The notes beneath the pieces are model-generated. The model was not told where the DNA came from, ran no database searches, and saw only the letters and a program-made list of their open reading frames with translations. Below, piece by piece: positions 51,289-59,891 of a DNA stretch of 64,000 nucleotides; positions within the stretch are counted from its first letter, which is position 1, and each line of letters begins with the position of its first letter. Location of the stretch: contig NZ_CP131061.1 in assembly GCF_032594355.1 (NCBI RefSeq), forward strand, positions 682,001 to 746,000, read 5' to 3'. Source of the DNA: Methanolapillus ohkumae (GTDB lineage Archaea > Halobacteriota > Methanosarcinia > Methanosarcinales > Methanosarcinaceae). The position numbers and the translations under genes are program-made.

Positions 51289-54177
51289 ATGAAAGAAAGA
51301 CTTTACCGTTACTATCCCGATGATTTTGGAAAACTGGAGGCCCGCGTTCTTCACATGGATCTTGAGTTTGACGTTTTTGACGACCACACCGTCGTCTCCT
51401 CCAAAATGTTCTTAAAAAGCATCGACCCGATTTACAAACTCTGCCTCAACGCCCGCGACTTGGAAATCCTATTGGTGGAAAGCGATCAGCCGATGAAATA
51501 CAATTACCGGCAAAAAGACGCGATGTTGGACATTTCCTTTGAAACGCCGGTTCCCCGGCACACCGAATTTACGATTTCTACGAAAACCATCTGCCGGCCG
51601 ACCAAAAACATCTTGGAAGGGCTTTACTACGACGAAACTCCGGCCGGAGCGCCGCCGCAGCAAATTACCCAGTGCCAGCAATGGGGATTTCAGCGCATCG
51701 TCCCCTGCCTCGACGACATGACCGCCAAATGCACCTACCGGACCACCATTCGCGCCGATTCCCGCTACACCAATATGATTACCAACGGCGACATAACTGT
51801 TCCCCGAAAAACAGTTTATTTGGGAGCAGATGGCTCGCGTGACGAAATCGTTTATGAAAATATGAGTACTCCAATGGCACCTTATCTCTTTTTCCTTGGC
51901 GTTGGAACTTACGCAACTTACAAAATGGAGTTTGAATATCCGGACGAATCTTGTTTTGAATTGGAACTTTTGGTGCCGCCCGGCTCCGATAAAAATGCGG
52001 CGACACAATCCCTGGATATTTTGCATGACGCCGTCATGTGGATTTACCTGTTTACCGGACCCGAAAGCCAAAAGCATTTGGACAAAAAACGGCAAATTTT
52101 CGAACTCACCAAACTGCGGGACCAACTCAAACACAATCTTAATTCCGCCAACGTTCTTTTGGAAAACGTCAACAAAACCATGAACAATTTAAATGCGATT
52201 CGGGAAAAAATCGATTTGCTTTCCGACGGGCTTACGTTCGGCTACAAATACACCGGAACCGTCTACCGTGAAATCGGCATGCAAAATTCGGATTTCGGCG
52301 GCATGGAAAACGTCGGCAACACGACCATTACCACCAACCGGATCATGCCGTCTAAAAACATGACCGATGCCTCCTTTGAATACATGGCCGACGTCAAAGC
52401 CCATGAATATTACCACAACATCAACGGCTCAGAAGTGACGGGAAACAGCCCGTTTGAGATTTGGCTCAACGAAGCCGTCACGGTTCACATCGAAAACGCG
52501 TTTCACGCATATTTTTTCGGGGACGATTACACCCGACTTCAAACGATTATTGATTTGTACGCGCCCGTTTCCGGAACATTTGCTTTGGATTCCGGCGCCG
52601 CCTCCATGCCGATTCTGCCGGACGGGTTTAACGACCCCAACGATTTAATCACCTCCGTCACCTATGTCAAAGCACCCGAATTTGTCCGGATGGTGGAAAC
52701 GTGGATTGGAAAAGAAACGTTTGCTCATGCGCTGCATGCTTACCACCGGAAATTCAGCCATAAAAACGCACGCACCTATGATTGGATTCATGAAATGGAA
52801 TTCGCGTCCAAAAAAGATTTATCTAAAATGGCGAACGTCTGGCTTCATCAAACCGGTTATCCGATTTTGTTTGTGACCAAAATCTACGACGCCAAAAAGT
52901 CGGAATTCCGCCTGAAACTCAAGCAAGCCCTGCCCCTCTCGAAACGTCCCTGGATTTTTCCGTTTTCCTTCGCGCTCGCCGATCGGAAAGGAAAAATCAT
53001 TTACGAAGACATTATTCTGATTCAAAATGAGGAAGAAGAAGTGGTTTTAACGGTGGAGGAACCCGCGTTTGTGTCGCTGAATCGGGGCGGCTCGTTTTAC
53101 GGAAAAATTGTCACGCAGGCCGACCAAAAAGAACTCATGATGCAAGCCCGCAAAGACAAAGATATTGTCAGCCGGTTTTTGGCATTTAATACGCTGACCG
53201 ACCGTGAAAAAGAACGGCTGCTTAAAAATCCGGACAGCACGCCGTCCTGTGAATATGCGGATTTGTATCACGAACTTTTGTGCGACCACACGCTTTTGAA
53301 TAAAACGGGCGGTCTTTTCTTGACAATTTTTGAGTCAACCGATAATGAAGAATTTGCCCACCGGTACGACCGGCTCTTTGAAGTCCGGCGGCAAATCCAA
53401 AACGAAATCGCAAAGCGTCATGAGATCTCTCTTAAAATTATTTATGAGGAATATTTCGACCCGGCCGATCCGGAAGACGAAAAGTTGTATTCCGTTCGTG
53501 GATCTTTGCGCCTTAAAGGGGAGCAGATTAAACGGCGTCAGGTTAAAAACAATGCACTTCGGCTTCTTTCCACGCTGGACACACCGGAAATTCATGGTCA
53601 TATCAAGCGGCAATTTTTGACCGCGACAAACGCGACTGATCGGCTTGTTGCGTTTTCGGCTTGGCTGAACAGTTCGGCGCCGGAGAAAAAAGAGCTGACT
53701 TTTATTTACATGGAAGAATGCAAAAAAGATCTGGTCGCCTGGGAATCCTTTTTGGCAACGGTTGCCGGTACGGATTCGCCGGACTGTCTGGACATGGTTC
53801 AGTTGATTGAAAAAGATCCGGCTTTTAGAATTGAGCAGGCGAATGATCAGCGGGCACTTTACGGAACGTTTGCGCGGAACCGGAAATATTCGCTTCAAAC
53901 GCCGGAAGGATTGGAGTTTCTTAAAAGCACAATCATTCGGATGGCCTCAATCAACGAATACAGCACGGTTGGTCTTCTCAATGCGTTTTCCGCGATTGAT
54001 AAAATGGAAATCCAATATCATGTTCCGCTTGTCACCGCTTTGGATGAAATTGCCGAGTCGATTGACCCGGAAAAATCCCCAAGCGTTTACAACCGGATTA
54101 AGAAATTGCTGGTCGGGGCACCTAATGCTGTCCGCGCATATGAAATTGAACACAATAAATCTCGAGCCTTTCATTAA
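51289..54177 (+). CDS. M1-family zinc aminopeptidase
   Basis: 962 aa from the ATG at 51289. The exopeptidase motif GGMENVGN and the zinc site HEYYHNINGSEVTGNSPFEIWLNE (HExxH-x18-E) are intact. The N-terminal beta domain and long C-terminal helical domain match PepN-type enzymes, with length near that of bacterial PepN and larger than most archaeal tricorn-interacting factors. It removes N-terminal residues from peptides. Transfer from bacteria is possible but not shown. The stop is TAA, followed by a 9-bp inverted repeat. Confidence 0.93.
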   Translation: MKERLYRYYPDDFGKLEARVLHMDLEFDVFDDHTVVSSKMFLKSIDPIYKLCLNARDLEILLVESDQPMKYNYRQKDAMLDISFETPVPRHTEFTISTKTICRPTKNILEGLYYDETPAGAPPQQITQCQQWGFQRIVPCLDDMTAKCTYRTTIRADSRYTNMITNGDITVPRKTVYLGADGSRDEIVYENMSTPMAPYLFFLGVGTYATYKMEFEYPDESCFELELLVPPGSDKNAATQSLDILHDAVMWIYLFTGPESQKHLDKKRQIFELTKLRDQLKHNLNSANVLLENVNKTMNNLNAIREKIDLLSDGLTFGYKYTGTVYREIGMQNSDFGGMENVGNTTITTNRIMPSKNMTDASFEYMADVKAHEYYHNINGSEVTGNSPFEIWLNEAVTVHIENAFHAYFFGDDYTRLQTIIDLYAPVSGTFALDSGAASMPILPDGFNDPNDLITSVTYVKAPEFVRMVETWIGKETFAHALHAYHRKFSHKNARTYDWIHEMEFASKKDLSKMANVWLHQTGYPILFVTKIYDAKKSEFRLKLKQALPLSKRPWIFPFSFALADRKGKIIYEDIILIQNEEEEVVLTVEEPAFVSLNRGGSFYGKIVTQADQKELMMQARKDKDIVSRFLAFNTLTDREKERLLKNPDSTPSCEYADLYHELLCDHTLLNKTGGLFLTIFESTDNEEFAHRYDRLFEVRRQIQNEIAKRHEISLKIIYEEYFDPADPEDEKLYSVRGSLRLKGEQIKRRQVKNNALRLLSTLDTPEIHGHIKRQFLTATNATDRLVAFSAWLNSSAPEKKELTFIYMEECKKDLVAWESFLATVAGTDSPDCLDMVQLIEKDPAFRIEQANDQRALYGTFARNRKYSLQTPEGLEFLKSTIIRMASINEYSTVGLLNAFSAIDKMEIQYHVPLVTALDEIAESIDPEKSPSVYNRIKKLLVGAPNAVRAYEIEHNKSRAFH

Positions 54178-54628
54178 TTGAAATATTCTCTTGCGGCAAG
54201 GATTTTATTTTTTTCATTTGCCGCAAACTAATATTTTATAAAATTATATATATTATTTTTTGGATGAAAAACTACAAATAATATTTTCGTATAACATACG
54301 AAAAAGTTCTCAAATTTATTTATTGAAAAATCCAATTCAAGACAATTTTATTTCTTTAAGTTGTCTTTTTGTTGAATTGCTTGGTTTTTCAATGTTACCA
54401 TCTGCATTCATTCATGATGCAGTTATCATTAACTATTATTATCATTATAGTTAATTATCGTAATCATTATGGATTCTGGTTCCATTTTTTTTCAGTTCCA
54501 AAAAATTCGGACCCATTTCCTTTCATGTGATTTCCATCGTTATTGTTTCACCATTATTGTTTCGTCCTTGTCATTTCACCATTATTGTTTCGCCATTATT
54601 GTCATTCTTTCATTACGGAGCGTCATTC
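54178..54628. other. Palindrome and microrepeat interval after the aminopeptidase
   Basis: TTGCGGCAA and TTGCCGCAA (54191-54226) form a 9-bp stem without a T-run, just after the aminopeptidase stop. ATTAACTAT and ATAGTTAAT (54428-54455) form another inverted repeat. CCATTATTGTTTCG-type units repeat at 54535-54605. No gene is supported here. Confidence 0.5.
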
Positions 54629-55549
54629 ATGTTTCATAGTTCATTTCCGCCGTTTTTAACAATCGCCCTGACCGGAACGCCCGGAACCGGAAAAACACAA
54701 GTGGCCAAGCTTTTGGAGGCGGAAGGCTATCAAGTTCTTCATTTAACGGAATTCATTTGCTCCTGCAAAATTCCGGTGGAAAGAGATGACGAACGGGATT
54801 GCAACATTGTGGATATGGATTCTTTGGAAGAATCTTTTTTTGAATATCAAAAGGAAAAGCGTCACGATTTTGAGAATAAAATCCAAAATATGAGCTTGTC
54901 TGATGATGAATTTATTCAACATACGAAACAGCCAAAAAATTTACCGGTTCTGCTTGTCGAAAGCCATTTGGCGCACTGCCTGTGTGATTTGGCGGTTGTG
55001 TTGCGTTCCCATCCGGCGGTTCTCAAAGAGAGATTAGACGGCCGCGGCTATTCCGAAAAAAAAGTCCAGGAAAATGTTTTATCGGAAGCGATCGACATTA
55101 TTTTATGTGACTGTTTTGATTATTGCCGGCGCGTCTATGAAATTGACAATTCGTCTCAAAAAATCAGCGACACGGTCTCTTGCGTGAAAGAATTGATTCA
55201 TGCGCTTTACGAAGATGAATTTTTAAAATTCCGGTCGTTTGTTTCCCAAATGAATGAGAAAAACAAATGCAAATGTAAAAGCAAAAAGCAAAATATATCC
55301 GATTCCAATCCGGCTCAGCCGGTTGTTTCATCCGGTTTTGCCGCAAAATCCCGTCAGGATGTCAAAAACATCTCCGGTCAAGATTTGGAAGACATTCCGC
55401 TTGCGGAATTGGCCGGAACCATCTCCGTTATTGAAGAAGAAGGCGTGGTGGTTTATGAAGGAGATTACGATGACGCGCTCGATGAAACGCACCCGGTTTT
55501 GATGAAATACATTCCCGGGAAAAACGATTGGAGCGGTTTGGTGGATTAA
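54629..55549 (+). CDS. AK6/Fap7-like adenylate kinase with C-terminal extension
   Basis: 306 aa from the ATG at 54629 (GGAG 8 nt upstream). P-loop GTPGTGKTQVAKLL, an NVDMDSLEE-like NMP-binding region (NIVDMDSLEES), and a lid segment LDGRGYSEKKVQENVLSEAIDI are as in AK6. The eukaryotic relative Fap7 acts in 18S rRNA maturation as well as on nucleotides. Archaeal members are usually near 180 aa; here about 115 extra residues follow, beginning with a Lys/Cys-rich stretch and ending in an acidic segment (EGDYDDALDETHP). Confidence 0.85.
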   Translation: MFHSSFPPFLTIALTGTPGTGKTQVAKLLEAEGYQVLHLTEFICSCKIPVERDDERDCNIVDMDSLEESFFEYQKEKRHDFENKIQNMSLSDDEFIQHTKQPKNLPVLLVESHLAHCLCDLAVVLRSHPAVLKERLDGRGYSEKKVQENVLSEAIDIILCDCFDYCRRVYEIDNSSQKISDTVSCVKELIHALYEDEFLKFRSFVSQMNEKNKCKCKSKKQNISDSNPAQPVVSSGFAAKSRQDVKNISGQDLEDIPLAELAGTISVIEEEGVVVYEGDYDDALDETHPVLMKYIPGKNDWSGLVD

Positions 55550-55660
55550 CTCGAAAAACGATATTAGGAAACTGTACACGAATGGCATCAAATTGTAATA
55601 TTTCAACAAACCTCAAAATTTATTTTTTTAAAAAAAGCCGGCCCCTTTCTTTTGTTGAAT

Positions 55661-55700
55661 ATTTAAAAATTGGGTGCCATAACGCGCGCACGCTGCCACC
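55661..55700 (+). repeat. Dispersed ATAACGCGCGC element, copy B
   Basis: TATTTAAAAATTGG followed by GTGCCATAACGCGCGCACG, between the convergent kinase and NMNAT genes. Confidence 0.6.
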
Positions 55701-55728
55701 CAAGAAGAATAAATAAAAACGATAAAAA

Positions 55729-56247
55729 TTACTTGTGGTCATTTCCGGCCACGCGTTTGATGCGGCAAATGCCGTTCACTTCGTCAATGACTTCCATGAC
55801 TGTTTTTGGGATCAAATCTTCCCAGTCTTGGCGCGCGCCGTGAATCATGAGTTTTCGAATCGCTGTTCCTGAATATTTGTCCCGCTCGTGCATCGGCGGG
55901 CGGCGCACCTCAATGCCGGCTTCCGTAAACAATTGGACAACCAGCGGGTTGTTGGAATACGCGACATCAAATTTGGGCGACATGGATTTGACGTGGGACA
56001 CCCACAGCGAATTAAATTCCATATCCTGAAGCGGGATGATGTACGTTCGAATGGGAAAGTCTTCCAAGGCTTTTTTCACCATTTCCACCCGCTCGCCGGC
56101 CGTAAACGGATCCGTCACGCTGTGGCTTTTTTGAGCGCTTCCGATTCCGATGACGAGTTCATCGATATCGTTCGCGATCATTTTGATAATTTTGTCATGA
56201 CCGAGATGGTACGGCTGAAACCGGCCGACATAAAACGCACGCTTCAT
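55729..56247 (-). CDS. Nicotinamide-nucleotide adenylyltransferase
   Basis: 172 aa, the archaeal NMNAT length. Nucleotidyltransferase motif GRFQPYHLGHDKI near the N-terminus and the YSGTAIRKLM motif (ISGTxIR type) near residue 120 are intact. It makes NAD from NMN and ATP. Confidence 0.94.
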   Translation of the reverse strand: MKRAFYVGRFQPYHLGHDKIIKMIANDIDELVIGIGSAQKSHSVTDPFTAGERVEMVKKALEDFPIRTYIIPLQDMEFNSLWVSHVKSMSPKFDVAYSNNPLVVQLFTEAGIEVRRPPMHERDKYSGTAIRKLMIHGARQDWEDLIPKTVMEVIDEVNGICRIKRVAGNDHK

Positions 56248-56375
56248 TTTGTTCCCTGCTCATTTTTATGCTTTTAATTTGATTTGATTCGAGTTTAATT
56301 AACTTGATTTGAGTTTAATTTGAATTTGAAAGTATTTGAATTTGAAAGTGTGGATTTAAAAACATTTATAATTAT

Positions 56376-57452
56376 TTAAAAGTCCCGTATGATTTCTCCG
56401 ATGCCGGAAATTGTTTTTTCTTTGTCGGCTCCGATGGGGGACCCGACCACAATTTGAGTAACACCGGATTTTTCGAGCTCTTTCATACGTTTTTCGCAAA
56501 AACCGGCGTCTCCGGCAATTGCGAATTTATCTATCATTTTGTCGGAAACAAGACCGCCAAGAGCTTTGAAATTGCTTTTGGAAATCTCCGCCGCCAATTC
56601 TTTTTTAATTTCAGGGTTAATGCCGTGCCGGACAAGAATCAAATCCGGCGCGCCCACGACAATAAATGCGACAACAGGCGCCGCTTTTTTTATGGCGGCT
56701 TCGGAATCATCGTCCATTGAAAAGCATGTATATGCGGCAATGTCGATGTCTTTTAAATTCCGGTTCGCTTTTTTTGAGCCGTTTTCAATCAGTGGCAAAG
56801 CTGCTTTAAAATCATCCGGATGTGACGCGTTAATTAAAACACCGGCGGCAACCTCGCCGGCCATTTCCAGCATTTTTGGCCCCTGGGCACCGACATAAAC
56901 CGGAATTGACGAAGTTGAAGAGCTCGGTGAATTTGGCAAAACCGATGAAATCTGCGAAACTTGCGCAACCGGCGAAGTTGATAAAGCCGGTAAATTTTCC
57001 ATCATTTTTTTAGCAAAATCAATCCGGGCGCCTTTCAAAGAGACCATTTCCCCGTCAAATGAGACGGTTTTTCCCAAAAACAAATCCGAAAAGACTGAGA
57101 CACATTCCCGAATGGCGGTGAGCGGCTTGTCTCCCGAAATTCCCAGCGTTTCAAATGTGGACTTGTCGCCGGGACCGATTCCAAGAACCGCCCGCCCGCC
57201 CGAAATTTCATAAATGGTGGCAATCGCAGATGCCGTCACGGCCGGGTTTCGAGTGTAGGGATTGGTCACGCCGGCGCCGACAAAAATGCGTTGGGTCGCC
57301 AGGGAAATGGCGGCAAGCGTTGCGTACACGTCCCTGTTGTTGGAATGGTCGGTTACCCAAACAAAGTCAAAACCGGCATTTTCGGCAATTTTCGCGTAAG
57401 AAGACAAATGCGCAACCGGCTCGTTTGGAACAAATTCAATCCCGAATTTCAT
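56376..57452 (-). CDS. mer: F420-dependent methylene-H4MPT reductase (Mer), with insert
   Basis: 358 aa of the LLM/F420 TIM-barrel class. MKFGIEFVPNEP, the ISGGRAVLGIGPGDK F420 site and YVGAQGPKMLEMAGEVAAGVLIN match Methanosarcina Mer closely. It interconverts methylene- and methyl-tetrahydromethanopterin (or sarcinapterin) in methanogenesis or one-carbon anabolism. Residues about 147-182 are a Ser/Pro/Val-rich insert, with SSVLPNSPSSSTSS near its end, not found in usual members of 320-330 aa. An active-site effect is not obvious. Confidence 0.9.
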   Translation of the reverse strand: MKFGIEFVPNEPVAHLSSYAKIAENAGFDFVWVTDHSNNRDVYATLAAISLATQRIFVGAGVTNPYTRNPAVTASAIATIYEISGGRAVLGIGPGDKSTFETLGISGDKPLTAIRECVSVFSDLFLGKTVSFDGEMVSLKGARIDFAKKMMENLPALSTSPVAQVSQISSVLPNSPSSSTSSIPVYVGAQGPKMLEMAGEVAAGVLINASHPDDFKAALPLIENGSKKANRNLKDIDIAAYTCFSMDDDSEAAIKKAAPVVAFIVVGAPDLILVRHGINPEIKKELAAEISKSNFKALGGLVSDKMIDKFAIAGDAGFCEKRMKELEKSGVTQIVVGSPIGADKEKTISGIGEIIRDF

Positions 57453-57569
57453 TTTTTAGACTCCGATAATTTTAATTGTTTACTTTTTTCATTTCCTTCT
57501 TTTAAAGTGACAGAACTTATATATTTATTTATGAAATTTGCTTATTTTCGAAACGAAAAATAAAAACTA

Positions 57570-57655
57570 AAAAAGAGAAACTAGAAAAAAAGAGAATCGA
57601 AAAAAAAGAGAATCGAAAAAAAAGAGAATCGAAAAAAAAGAGAATCGGGAAAAAA
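57570..57655. repeat. AAAAAGAGAATCG tandem repeat
   Basis: Five close copies of AAAAAAAGAGAATCG precede the elp3 start codon. The last G-rich part (TCGGGAAAAAA) is next to the ATG, so the array forms the leader of elp3. Confidence 0.75.
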
Positions 57656-59491
57656 ATGAGTTATTCTGAATATAATGAATCGGATGAGCGGTTTAACAAA
57701 GCTTGCGTAGAGGTCTTGCAAGCCGTCCTTTTGGGAGAAATTAAGACGGAAAACGACCTCATGAAAGCCAAAAAGAGTGTCTGCAAAACGTATCATCTCA
57801 AAACGCTTCCCAGCAATGGCGACATTATTCTTCGGGGAACCCCGGCCGAACAAAAAGCGGTCCGCGACGTTCTCCAGCGAAAACCGGTCCGGACAATTTC
57901 CGGCGTTGCCGTTTTGGCGGCCATGACATCTCCCGCGCCTTGCCCGCACGGCCAGTGTATTCCATGCCCCGGTGGGCCCGATTCTGATTTTCACTCCCCG
58001 CAAAGTTACATGGGAAAAGAGCCGGCAGCGATGCGTGCTTTTGATTTTCATTTCGACCCTTATTTTCAAGTCAGCTCCCGCCTCAATCAGCTGGCAACGA
58101 TTGGGCATGACGTGACCAAAGCGGAACTTATCGTGATGGGTGGCACATTTTCTGCCCGAACGCTGGATTATCAGGAATGGTTTGTTCAAAGATGCTTAGA
58201 AGCGATGAACGATCACGATGGGCAAATTTCGGCAAAAGGAACGGCTGAAGCGGCAAATACAAATGCGGTAAGCAAAAATGTGGTGGGCACTAATGCAGCA
58301 AATACGAATACGTCAGTGGCAAATGCGTCCCATCTAAATTTCAACTCCGGCGGCAAAATTACGGCGTGGCGGGAAATGGCACAAAAAATCAACATTCCGA
58401 TGCCGGACGGCTCCGTTTATTCCTATATTTCTCTGGAAGAAGTTCAAAAAGCCAATGAAACCGCAAGCGTCCGCAATGTCGGAATGACTTTGGAAACCCG
58501 CCCCGATTGGGCGAAAGAAGAACATATTGACGAATTCTTAAAAATCGGCGGCACCAAGGTGGAACTTGGGGCTCAAAGTGTTTTTGAAGACGTTCTTGAA
58601 AAAATGAATCGCGGGCACACGGTGGAGGAAACAAAAGAAGCCAACCGACGCCTTCGGGACAGCGCTTTTAAAGTCGGGTTTCATATGATGCCCGGGCTTT
58701 TTGATACCGACCCGGAGAGGGATGTGGAAGGGTTTAAAAAACTCTTTTCCGATCCGGCTTTTCGGCCGGACTACATTAAAATTTATCCGACTTTGGTGAC
58801 GCAAGGAACCAAATTGTGCGATATGTGGCAAAATGGCAGCTATGTGCCTCTGGACGACAAGGCGGGTCCAAAACTCATTTCCCAAATTAAGGAACTGCTT
58901 CCTAAATGGACGCGCCTTCAACGGATTCAGCGTGACATTCCGGCCGACCAAATTCTGGCCGGCATCCAAAAAAGCAATGTGCGGCAGCTGGCGGAGGAGC
59001 AACTTCATGCGCGCGGAAAAAAGTGCAAATGCATCCGCTGCAGGGAAGTCGGTCACAACATGCTTAAAGGAAATCCGCCTCTGCCCGAAAATATCGAATT
59101 GCTGGACGAGAAATATGAAGCTTGCGGCGGGATGGAGCATTTTATTTCCTTTGAAGACCTCACCGCGGATGTCCTCATCGGATTTATCCGGCTGCGGTTT
59201 CCTAAGTCGCCGCACCGCCCGGAACTAAAAAACGCGGCACTGATACGGGAACTTCATGTTTACGGTTCACTCACGCCGGTCGGAGAAAACGCAAATGATC
59301 AACTCTTAAAATCCAAAAAAGCGTGGCAGCACCGCGGATACGGACGCGAACTGCTTCAATCGGCGGAAGACACGGCAAAAGACGCGGGATATTCTAAAAT
59401 ATCCGTCATCAGCGGAATCGGTGTCCGGGAATATTATCGGAAATACGGATATGTGTTTGACGGGACATACATGACAAAAAAATTAGACTAA
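57656..59491 (+). CDS. elp3: Elp3 tRNA U34-modifying radical SAM/acetyltransferase
   Basis: 611 aa. Radical SAM cluster CPHGQCIPC at residues 96-104, a TLETRPDW region, a zinc-site-like cysteine group CKCIRCREVGH and a C-terminal GNAT domain (RELHVYGSLTPV...AWQHRGYGRELLQSAE). It makes cm5U-type modifications at the wobble base. Residues about 188-233 are an Ala/Asn/Thr/Ser low-complexity insert (for example NAANTNTSVANAS) in a part that is usually compact. No strong Shine-Dalgarno is visible in the A-rich leader. Confidence 0.95.
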   Translation: MSYSEYNESDERFNKACVEVLQAVLLGEIKTENDLMKAKKSVCKTYHLKTLPSNGDIILRGTPAEQKAVRDVLQRKPVRTISGVAVLAAMTSPAPCPHGQCIPCPGGPDSDFHSPQSYMGKEPAAMRAFDFHFDPYFQVSSRLNQLATIGHDVTKAELIVMGGTFSARTLDYQEWFVQRCLEAMNDHDGQISAKGTAEAANTNAVSKNVVGTNAANTNTSVANASHLNFNSGGKITAWREMAQKINIPMPDGSVYSYISLEEVQKANETASVRNVGMTLETRPDWAKEEHIDEFLKIGGTKVELGAQSVFEDVLEKMNRGHTVEETKEANRRLRDSAFKVGFHMMPGLFDTDPERDVEGFKKLFSDPAFRPDYIKIYPTLVTQGTKLCDMWQNGSYVPLDDKAGPKLISQIKELLPKWTRLQRIQRDIPADQILAGIQKSNVRQLAEEQLHARGKKCKCIRCREVGHNMLKGNPPLPENIELLDEKYEACGGMEHFISFEDLTADVLIGFIRLRFPKSPHRPELKNAALIRELHVYGSLTPVGENANDQLLKSKKAWQHRGYGRELLQSAEDTAKDAGYSKISVISGIGVREYYRKYGYVFDGTYMTKKLD

Positions 59492-59734
59492 ATCAAAAAC
59501 AGCAAGAATCCAAACGATAGACGTAAAACAGCAAAAATCCAAACAATAGATGTAAAAACATCAATTCAAAATATTATTTCTAAAAAAATCATGTAACACA
59601 CATTGATTCCGAAATATAATTTTAAATAAATACAAATCGGTTGGAAGAATTCTTATAGTTCGTGATTCTCTTAGAATCATCCAATTATCTTTATTACTTC
59701 AATTTAATTATCTTCAATTTTAAATTATTCAAAT

Positions 59735-59845
59735 TACCTCAATTCAAATTACCTCAATTCAAATTATCTCAATTCAAATTATCTCAATTCAAATTATCTC
59801 AATTCAAATTATCTCAATTCAATTACCTCAATTCAAATTATTTTC
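59735..59845. repeat. 15-bp minisatellite CTCAATTCAAATTAT
   Basis: Seven to eight units of CTCAATTCAAATTA(T/C) in tandem. The interval 59492-59891 otherwise is AT-rich with no gene supported. It lies directly before thiDN. Confidence 0.8.
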
Positions 59846-59891
59846 AATTTTTCTTCTAATTTTATTTTTTCAAAGTTTGTCGGGGATTTTC

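Noticed and set aside
57581..58189. 202-aa open frame antisense to elp3
   Set aside because: It overlaps the repeat leader and the conserved elp3 coding strand; composition is that of a shadow frame.
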